In this document: piece by piece, positions 57,683-64,000 of the stretch | Layout: each line of letters begins with the position of its first letter | Numbering within the stretch: the stretch's first letter is position 1 | Made by a program: the position numbers and the translations under genes | The notes under the pieces: generated by a model | Databases searched by the model: none | Seen by the model: only the letters and a program-made list of their open reading frames with translations | What the model was told of the DNA's origin: nothing | Assembly (NCBI GenBank): GCA_944381165.1 | Contig: CALWKC010000001.1 | Span: 85,803 to 149,802 of the forward strand | Length of the DNA stretch: 64,000 nucleotides | From: an uncultured Lachnospira sp. | GTDB lineage: Bacteria; Bacillota; Clostridia; Lachnospirales; Lachnospiraceae | Direction of reading: 5' to 3'

Positions 57683-58999
57683 TTACTTTTTCTTTCTGTT
57701 TGCCATAATAGTTCTTCTCATGGCTTTAATCTGCTGTGTAAGCGGTCTCTTTGCCGGACAGATATATGAACAGCTTCCACACTCCACGCACTCCATACCG
57801 TCAAACTTTGTAAAACCTGCCTCATCACCTCTTGAGGCAAAACCTGCAAGCTTTGCAGGAAGCAGATGACTCGGACATCCCTCACCGCATCTTCCGCATC
57901 TGATACATGCCGAAGCCGAAACGCGAGATACAATATCCTTCTGCATAACAAGAAGCGAGGCGCTTCCCTTTACAACAGGAACATCAAGACTGTACATAGA
58001 AAATCCCATCATAGGACCGCCTGAAATAAACTTCTCCGGTGTACCTGCAAGTCCTCCCGCCGCGTCTATGAGCTGCCTGTAATTCATGCCAAGCCATACA
58101 TAAAAATTGCCCGGCTCCTTAACTCCGTCACCGGTCACGGTTACAATACGCTTTGTGAGAGGTTTCCCCTCAATAACAGCCATATAAATAGAAAAAACTG
58201 TGTCTACATTATGTACAATACATCCCGCGTCAGCCGGAAGCATTGATGAATTGATGCTTCTTCCGGTTGTCGCATAGATAAGGCAGCGCTCGCCTCCCTG
58301 AGGATACTTGGTTTTCAATACCTTAACCTCAATATCCGGCTCGTTTGCAACCTTCTCCTGCATAATTCTGATTGCCTCAGGCTTATTATCTTCAATTCCT
58401 ATAATACCCTTTGCATGATCAAACAGGGCAAGTGCAACCTTTAAACCCATTACAACCTTATCAGGCTCTTCAATCATTCTTCTGTAGTCAGACGTAAGAT
58501 AAGGCTCACACTCAGCGCCGTTTACTATGATATAGTCAATCTCTTCAGGATTTTTAGGTGTGAGCTTCACATTGGTAGGGAAACCTGCCCCGCCCATACC
58601 TACGACACCTGCCGCCTTAATTCTTTCTCTTATCTCTTCCCGTGAAAGTTCAGACAGCGTTTTCGGTTCATACTCTACTTCCTTATATTTGCCGTCATTT
58701 TCAATCACAATGGAATTACACTTTCCGCCTGTAGCCAGTGTTCTAGGCTCAATAGCCTTGACTGTTCCCGACACAGATGAATGAATGTTAGCGGAAACAA
58801 AACCGCCTGCCTCAGCTATAAGCTGTCCGGCAAGCACATAATCGCCCTTGGACACAACCGGAACAGCCGGCGCGCCGATATGCTGCGAAAGGGGATATAC
58901 CATATCGCCTTCCGGGAATAACTCTTTGATAGGCTTATCTTTTGAAAATTCCTTGCCATCAAAGGGATGTACTCCGCCTTTAAATGTACATTTACCCAT
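57683..58999 (-). CDS. rnfC: Rnf complex subunit C (NADH/flavin binding)
   Basis: 438 residues. Peripheral subunit that interacts with NAD+. Begins GGVHPFDGKEFSKDKPI and has a biotinyl-lipoyl-like barrel, the nucleotide-binding GVVGMGGAGFPTNVKL (about 131-146), NGAECEPYLTSDYR, and two [4Fe-4S] sites at the C-terminus (CIRCGRCGEGCP and CVECGSCSYICP). First gene of the operon; the start has AAGGAG upstream. Confidence 0.97.
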   Translation of the reverse strand: MGKCTFKGGVHPFDGKEFSKDKPIKELFPEGDMVYPLSQHIGAPAVPVVSKGDYVLAGQLIAEAGGFVSANIHSSVSGTVKAIEPRTLATGGKCNSIVIENDGKYKEVEYEPKTLSELSREEIRERIKAAGVVGMGGAGFPTNVKLTPKNPEEIDYIIVNGAECEPYLTSDYRRMIEEPDKVVMGLKVALALFDHAKGIIGIEDNKPEAIRIMQEKVANEPDIEVKVLKTKYPQGGERCLIYATTGRSINSSMLPADAGCIVHNVDTVFSIYMAVIEGKPLTKRIVTVTGDGVKEPGNFYVWLGMNYRQLIDAAGGLAGTPEKFISGGPMMGFSMYSLDVPVVKGSASLLVMQKDIVSRVSASACIRCGRCGEGCPSHLLPAKLAGFASRGDEAGFTKFDGMECVECGSCSYICPAKRPLTQQIKAMRRTIMANRKKK

Positions 59000-59020
59000 G
59001 ACACACTACTCCTTATAAAT

Positions 59021-59048
59021 ATATTATCTGAATGCTATTTTAAATCAA
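59021..59048 (-). promoter_or_regulatory. Candidate promoter of the rnf operon
   Basis: On the minus strand, TTGATT (59048-59043), 16 bp, TAATAT (59026-59021), about 22 bp from the rnfC start. The surroundings are AT-rich, so other hexamers are possible. Confidence 0.4.
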
Positions 59049-59129
59049 TATATTACAAAAATCTACTTTTTTTTGTGTATACTTTAATAAATAATAGACG
59101 GAAGCTGTTATATTTTTAACATTAAAAAG

Positions 59130-59160
59130 GGAATATACAATAATCATAATTGTATATTCC
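59130..59160. terminator. Terminator of the ABC transporter operon
   Basis: A perfect 12-bp stem GGAATATACAAT / ATTGTATATTCC with a 7-nt loop; on the minus strand CTTTTTAA follows. It lies 11 bp after the ABC ATPase stop. Confidence 0.87.
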
Positions 59161-59170
59161 GCCTTTTAAA

Positions 59171-59890
59171 TCAGTTTATATATGAAAGCACAATCATTTC
59201 CAGACTTTTGTCTGCACATTCAGCCTCATCTATAATTTCATCTATCCCGCATACACGTACCAGCTCGCCGTTTTTCATAAAAACCAGCCTGTCTGCAAGG
59301 TCCGTAACGTCACTTATAATATGAGTACAGTATATGACTATTTTTTCTTTTGAAATTTCTTTAATATAATTCTTGAAACGCCTTCTCTCAAGCGGATCAA
59401 GCCCGACAGTGGGCTCATCCAGAATAATAATCAAGGGATCGTCAAGCATTGTCTGCGCAAGCACAATTCTCTGCCTCATTCCTCCCGAATATTTTTTAAT
59501 TTTTATATCCGCCTTATCTTCAAGATTAAACTGCGAAAGCAGCTCTTCCACTTTATTTTTCTTGTTTTTGACTCCTTTAAGCCCCGCAATATACGAAAGA
59601 TACTCCCTGCCTGTAAAATCTCCGTAATACCCCTGCTCCTGAGGCATATATCCGATTTTTTTTCTGTATTTTCCCGAAAGCCTTTTGATCTCAGTCCCGT
59701 TATAAAATATATCTCCTGAAGTCCTTGATATATTATCCGTGAGCAAATTGATAAATGTTGTTTTACCGGCGCCGTTTAATCCCAAAAATGCATATATTCC
59801 TTTTTCCAGCTTAATGTCAACATTTTTAAGTGCCTCAAAGCTTCCGTATTTTTTGCTTAAATTCTTTACCTCAATCACTGCCTCTGCCAT
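59171..59890 (-). CDS. ABC transporter ATP-binding protein
   Basis: 239 residues from the ATG at 59890; the open frame to 59986 runs inside the permease gene. Walker A FLGLNGAGKTTFIN (about 37-46), Q-loop MPQEQGYYGDF, signature YSGGMRQRIVLAQ, Walker B LIIILDEPTVGLDP and the H-loop TH in IYCTHIISD. The start overlaps the permease stop by 16 bp. The ribosome site is weak (GGTGG), which fits coupling to the permease. Confidence 0.93.
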   Translation of the reverse strand: MAEAVIEVKNLSKKYGSFEALKNVDIKLEKGIYAFLGLNGAGKTTFINLLTDNISRTSGDIFYNGTEIKRLSGKYRKKIGYMPQEQGYYGDFTGREYLSYIAGLKGVKNKKNKVEELLSQFNLEDKADIKIKKYSGGMRQRIVLAQTMLDDPLIIILDEPTVGLDPLERRRFKNYIKEISKEKIVIYCTHIISDVTDLADRLVFMKNGELVRVCGIDEIIDEAECADKSLEMIVLSYIN

Positions 59891-62124
59891 TTTACCACCG
59901 CCATTCTCACAGACGCTGCAGCAAGGACTGACAGCGCCGCTATAAAAATAATAATTTCGCCTATCCCTCCCGGGCTCTGAAAGCACTCAACTCCGGCGGC
60001 AAGCCTTACTATCGATAATTTTTCAAAGCTCTTAATTCCGATGCTGCTTAAAATATACGGTAGAAATGCAACAATACTAACAAAAAATACGCCGCTCTCC
60101 TCTAAATACATAGACAATCCGATTATAAACAACGCCGTAAGTCCGTATACCGCCATTCTGTATATAATAAGCACAATCTCAAACTGAAGTATTGATAAAC
60201 TTAAAGGACAATTTTCCATACAGTTTATACTCTGCACAGCCAACGGCCTCTCATAATCTTTAAGAGAAAAAACATTATTAACCTTTATAAACTGAATTAT
60301 GTTTTCAAAGAGAACAACAGCCTCGACAATCATTACCCCTGTAAATATCCTTGTTCTGAGATATTTTCCCCTTCCGAAGTCCGTCGTTCTGATAATTGAA
60401 GTCATTCTGCTTCTTCGCTCTATAGAAAAGGTTTTACACGTAAGGAAAATTATAACAAAAAAAACCGCGAGGACAAAATTCTGATAATATGTATTCATTC
60501 TGGCGCCGTATCTTTTTTCATATTTATATGTATCCAGAATTCCGGCAGAAGTTATCCCTCTCTGATTAAGCTGCTTAACCCTATCGCTCTCCTCTGAAAT
60601 CTTATTAAGCATACTTTCTTTTTCTTTTATTCTGTTTTGAAGATCATTACTGCCTGTTAAATCGCCCTTTTCCTGCAGCTGCGCCGCCGTTTTTTTTGCC
60701 TCATCAATCCACTTTATTGTGTTTTCTACATATTCGTCAGTTCTCCGATACGCGTCTCCCTCTGCAAAACTGTAATACTCAGCCATTTCGAGCTGTCCGT
60801 TCTCTGCTCTCCCTGCCACTCCGAAATCTGCGGTTACAATATACAAAAGCGCAGCTGCAATCACAAGCAGACCTTTCTGAAGCAGAAGCGTTTTCTTTAA
60901 CTCTTTAAAAAAATTCGGAATATATGCAAAATTCTTTCTGATTTTCCGGGCGGCACTGCTCAAGACCTTGCTCTTGACCTCAATGCCGCTCCAAAGACTT
61001 GAACTTATGCACAGAATAACAATCAAATTAAACAAAATAATACATATAATCGCAATAACGCTTAAAAGCCCTGTATTTATAATATATTGTCCGAAGCCCC
61101 AGTTGTCATATTTTTTAAAAATCCCCGACGGATTTAAAAAACAGAATATATTTACCGAGCGCATAAATTTAAAAAATATATTTCCGGATTTTGTTAAGTA
61201 AAAAAATCCCTCAAGCAGAGAAAATATAACAATTCCCATAACCGCCATATGCCTGTCCCTGAAAGCAAGAAAAAACAGCCATGCGATAAATCCTGCCGCA
61301 GCGGCAGCCGCACAATGCAGTAAAAATATTATACCCAGAAGTCCGGCATATGAAATTATAAGCACAGAGCGTGAAAACAACGGATTGCATTGTATCAGGC
61401 TATTTAAATCTAACGTCCCTCCGTATCTTGCAAAGGAAATCAAAACTATGGGCATGTAAATAAAAAATGTTGCCATAATTGCGGCGGATGCAGTTAAACC
61501 GGCTCTCTTTGCCGCAAGCATTCCCCTACCTTTATATGCAGCTTTTATAACAGCATTAAATCCATGATTATCCGCCTTAAAACGGCTTACAAATATTATC
61601 ATAATAAGCGCAATGAAATATCCCGCATATCTGTAACCGAAAATATTATCATATGCTATATTGGAAGTCACACTCAAATCTATGTCTTTTAATTTTTTTA
61701 AATCATATCTTCCCTTTAAAATATTATTATAACTGTAAGACGATTTATCGTTATAAATATTAAAGGAAATCATTGTTTCAGCCTGACTGACAGACCACTC
61801 AATATCCGAAGCATATGAGTTTACATAGTCTGCCTGTGCCTGCAGCTGCTTAACAACAGCTAAAAGACTCTGCTTATTTTCATCTGTGACATTTTCACGG
61901 TAATATAAATTAATTTTTTCAGTCAATTCAGAATTATCAGCGCTTTTTAAAAATTCCACACAATCATTATAATAAAAAACAAAGTCAGAATACGCATATC
62001 CGTTTTCATCCGCACACGCCAGCTCACTGTCAGTAAGCCCTTTACAGAAAAGAAGAATATTAGCCAGAAAAATAACAATAAAAGCAGCTGTTACACCTTT
62101 ATTTAAAATATACTTTAATTCCAT
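59875..62124 (-). CDS. Large ABC-2-type permease
   Basis: 749 residues with roughly 12 membrane segments in two halves. After the first helix (~12-30) is a ~120-residue outer loop; a second large outer loop with coiled-coil character spans about 425-530 (YRRTDEYVENTIKWIDEAKKTAAQL). The general look is of ABC-2 export permeases, as used for antimicrobial peptide resistance, bacteriocin immunity or envelope stress; the substrate is unknown. It lies between a lipoprotein and the ATPase gene. Confidence 0.85.
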   Translation of the reverse strand: MELKYILNKGVTAAFIVIFLANILLFCKGLTDSELACADENGYAYSDFVFYYNDCVEFLKSADNSELTEKINLYYRENVTDENKQSLLAVVKQLQAQADYVNSYASDIEWSVSQAETMISFNIYNDKSSYSYNNILKGRYDLKKLKDIDLSVTSNIAYDNIFGYRYAGYFIALIMIIFVSRFKADNHGFNAVIKAAYKGRGMLAAKRAGLTASAAIMATFFIYMPIVLISFARYGGTLDLNSLIQCNPLFSRSVLIISYAGLLGIIFLLHCAAAAAAGFIAWLFFLAFRDRHMAVMGIVIFSLLEGFFYLTKSGNIFFKFMRSVNIFCFLNPSGIFKKYDNWGFGQYIINTGLLSVIAIICIILFNLIVILCISSSLWSGIEVKSKVLSSAARKIRKNFAYIPNFFKELKKTLLLQKGLLVIAAALLYIVTADFGVAGRAENGQLEMAEYYSFAEGDAYRRTDEYVENTIKWIDEAKKTAAQLQEKGDLTGSNDLQNRIKEKESMLNKISEESDRVKQLNQRGITSAGILDTYKYEKRYGARMNTYYQNFVLAVFFVIIFLTCKTFSIERRSRMTSIIRTTDFGRGKYLRTRIFTGVMIVEAVVLFENIIQFIKVNNVFSLKDYERPLAVQSINCMENCPLSLSILQFEIVLIIYRMAVYGLTALFIIGLSMYLEESGVFFVSIVAFLPYILSSIGIKSFEKLSIVRLAAGVECFQSPGGIGEIIIFIAALSVLAAASVRMAVVKWQRQ

Positions 62125-62179
62125 ACAGCCCCCTTCTATACTTCCTTCCCCGCGCCGTCCGCGTCAGTATATTTCAAAA

Positions 62180-63463
62180 TTAATAATCAATTACTTTACA
62201 TTTTAGCTCTTCATCTGAAACAGATGTCAGGTCAAGGAGATAAAATGCTTCATATTTATAACTGTTAAAAACGCAATATCTGCCCGTAAATCCCTGTATA
62301 CCAAAAACATCGGGTGATGCATTAATATACGCAGTTCCGTCTCCTGCCTGAACTGTTTCATAACTTTCAGGCGCTGTCTCTGTCTGGTCAATATTATCAT
62401 TTCCTCTCAGTTCATTAACACTAATGCCGTTTAAAATATCCTTCTCAATATCATAGACATATATCATTCTCTCTCCGCTGTCAAAAATATTATTAGTGTC
62501 TAAATCTTCCATTATAATGATATATTTTTCGTTGCAGTATATGCCATATTTCCCGTCTTTAATACTTTTAAACTTTCCTGCAGAAACCTCTTGTGTCTCT
62601 CCATTTTCAGTTACTTTGAACAGTTCCTTTTTTTCAGTAAAAATGTAAAGATTATCATTGGCAGTTGTTCTGTAATAATCATCTCTGCTTATAAGCTCTT
62701 TTACCTCTTTATCCTTAAAGCTGTAACGATATACAACCCGCTTATAATCTTTTTTCCCCGAGCCATACTGTGTCGAAGATACATATATACAACTGTCATT
62801 TATAAAAAATCCTGTCATTGCAATCTTATTGGAAACGCTGTCCAATGAGAACAGATATTCCTTGCTGTCCTTTTTCCCCAAATCAGCCCTATAATAGTTA
62901 TATTTATTATCCTCCCCTGAAACACAATAATAAAACTTATTATTATAAACACGTCCGAAATTCACCGAAACGCTTCCGTTAATATCCTTAATAAGGTTTA
63001 CAATATCCGTCTCTCCGGAGCTGTCCTCATTAAACCTTACAAGATATATACCTGTGTCATCTTCCCTGATTTTGTATATGTATCCCTCACTCCACTCCAC
63101 ATATGAATAATCAGGGCTTACAAAAGCCGGACACGTCTCGCTGTCGTGCGTACACGACACATTGCTGCACCATACACTTGAAGTCCCCGCAGCGTAGTCA
63201 TAGTACATTACCCGCTCAGGCTCACTGCTATTTTCTCCCGTTGAGACCTTTATATAATAAAGCCCGCTGTAATTAGTGCACATTCTTTCATTTCCCTCAT
63301 GAAGAAATGTAAAACGGTCTTTGCTGTCCGTAAAACTTTCCTGCCGTATATTATTATCATCTGTATAATCACTTATATAGGCAGGCTTTCCGCACGCCGT
63401 AACGACTGAAAGTACAAGTAAAAATAACAATGCCGCTGTTTTTTTTATATTTATTTTTTTCAT
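62180..63463 (-). CDS. Lipoprotein with beta-propeller-like repeats
   Basis: 427 residues. Signal peptide MKKINIKKTAALLFLLVLSV with lipobox VTAC, cysteine 24. The outer region consists of repeats resembling TolB/DUF5050 propellers: YYDYAAGTSSVWC, GYIYKIREDDTGIYLVRFN, NKFYYCVSGEDNKYNYYRADL, NLYIFTEKKELFKV. Such proteins often sense or bind cargo at the cell surface; the role here is unknown. The start has GGGGG upstream. Operon with the cysteine-rich protein upstream and the ABC permease downstream. Confidence 0.82.
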   Translation of the reverse strand: MKKINIKKTAALLFLLVLSVVTACGKPAYISDYTDDNNIRQESFTDSKDRFTFLHEGNERMCTNYSGLYYIKVSTGENSSEPERVMYYDYAAGTSSVWCSNVSCTHDSETCPAFVSPDYSYVEWSEGYIYKIREDDTGIYLVRFNEDSSGETDIVNLIKDINGSVSVNFGRVYNNKFYYCVSGEDNKYNYYRADLGKKDSKEYLFSLDSVSNKIAMTGFFINDSCIYVSSTQYGSGKKDYKRVVYRYSFKDKEVKELISRDDYYRTTANDNLYIFTEKKELFKVTENGETQEVSAGKFKSIKDGKYGIYCNEKYIIIMEDLDTNNIFDSGERMIYVYDIEKDILNGISVNELRGNDNIDQTETAPESYETVQAGDGTAYINASPDVFGIQGFTGRYCVFNSYKYEAFYLLDLTSVSDEELKCKVIDY

Positions 63464-63489
63464 AAATTCCCCCTAAACGAACTATATTT

Positions 63490-63915
63490 TTAATGATCAC
63501 ACCATCTGCTCAAACATTCTCCATTATCTGTAATAACACCATATGTGTCGCAGCTGATGTCAAGGCTGCCATATTCATAACAAATAGTATCTGATGAGGT
63601 ATAAGTACACCATGCCGACGCAGAAACATTTGATGTCTCGCTAGTCATTTTAATATCGTGAAACATACAATTATATTCATATTCCGGATTACTTTCAAAA
63701 TACGCAGAAACATTAGATGCTGAAACATAATTACCTTCTGACCATGAAAAATCACATTTCAAACAAGCCCCACCCATATATTCTCCGCATGACGAATAAC
63801 ATAAATTAATTGAGACACCGCTTGTATTATATGCCGCCTGCACTACATCTGACATACATAAAATAACCCCAGCTGACAAAACAACAGTGCATAAAGTTTT
63901 AATAAAACATCTCAT
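63490..63915 (-). CDS. Secreted cysteine-rich protein, unknown function
   Basis: 141 residues with a Sec signal peptide (about 1-27, ending VVQA). The mature ~114 residues hold ten cysteines, in NLCYSSC, GGACLKC, YNCMFHD, SAWC, TICYEY, LDISC, GECLSRWC, enough for five disulfides. The pattern is beta-rich with many Ser, Tyr and Asn, as in a small immunoglobulin-like or toxin-like fold, but I recognise no family. GGGAGG lies upstream of the ATG. The next genes are a lipoprotein and an ABC transporter. Confidence 0.7.
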   Translation of the reverse strand: MRCFIKTLCTVVLSAGVILCMSDVVQAAYNTSGVSINLCYSSCGEYMGGACLKCDFSWSEGNYVSASNVSAYFESNPEYEYNCMFHDIKMTSETSNVSASAWCTYTSSDTICYEYGSLDISCDTYGVITDNGECLSRWCDH

Positions 63916-64000
63916 AAAATCATCCTCCCTATTTAGTCAAGTGTTTTTTCCTTAAAAATCAAGGATTTTTTAGTATTTACTCTCAGATGAATGAGCCAAG

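Noticed and set aside
59891-59986. N-terminal extension of the ABC ATPase
   Set aside because: The open frame runs within the permease gene; the ABC fold starts after the ATG at 59890.

Overview
The window reads as chromosome of a spore-forming, Gram-positive anaerobe of the Clostridia, most likely a member of the Lachnospiraceae. This rests on the sporulation genes (spoIVA, yqfC/yqfD, gerW), a complete six-gene Rnf complex, rpsU and Asp23/Gls24 proteins, strong GGAGG ribosome binding sites, frequent GTG and TTG starts, and several small proteins that I associate with that family. The genus cannot be fixed from sequence alone. Almost every gene lies on the minus strand; the one clear exception is a glycosyltransferase at 49559-50860. 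I see no rRNA, tRNA, CRISPR array, prophage or insertion sequence.

Layout, left to right (transcription mostly runs right to left). 1-2195: 5' part of mutS and miaB. 2303-4027: an EAL-type signalling protein. 4107-8103: a proline operon, proB / unknown protein / 5-formyl-THF cyclo-ligase / proA, with its own promoter. 8083-16299: two flavoproteins, cytidine deaminase, a DUF3048 lipoprotein-like protein, and the run yqfC-yqfD-phoH-ybeY. 16378-20254: an O-acetyltransferase operon (MBOAT plus SGNH esterase) that also encodes an ECF sigma factor and an RsiV-like anti-sigma factor. 20264-28310: rpsU, alaS, a membrane-anchored MutS-like ATPase, deoD, apt, spoIVA. 28300-33300: an operon asp23 - fakA-like - yqeY - recG - small ORF leading into spoIVA. 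33350-38600: rpmB, gerW, DUF2953 and two uncharacterised proteins, lysA. 38683-49408: LRR protein, lytic transglycosylase and NUDIX hydrolase; then PBP, SEDS protein, U32 peptidase, zapA, ruvB, ruvA and a DUF815 ATPase. 49459-50920: the lone glycosyltransferase. 51001-59048: rnfCDGEAB and its usual partners (NusG-II and Gx proteins), split by a LytTR regulator cassette. 59130-64000: an ABC transporter operon with a lipoprotein and a cysteine-rich secreted protein.

The most interesting points are regulatory. (1) The MBOAT/SGNH/ECF sigma/RsiV operon looks like a split version of the sigV-rsiV-oatA lysozyme-resistance system and has an ECF-like promoter in front. (2) The spoIVA ribosome binding site lies in the 3' arm of a perfect 13-bp inverted repeat whose 5' arm overlaps a sigma-E-like promoter, so only transcripts started there would have a free ribosome binding site. 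(3) Two 16-bp direct repeats with a 21-bp period lie next to the LytTR gene, the spacing expected for a LytTR operator, in front of a secreted-protein gene whose signal peptide is one base out of frame at a poly-T run. (4) A 22-bp element is shared by the proA and ruvB leaders, with a loop complementary to the sequence beside the ribosome binding site.
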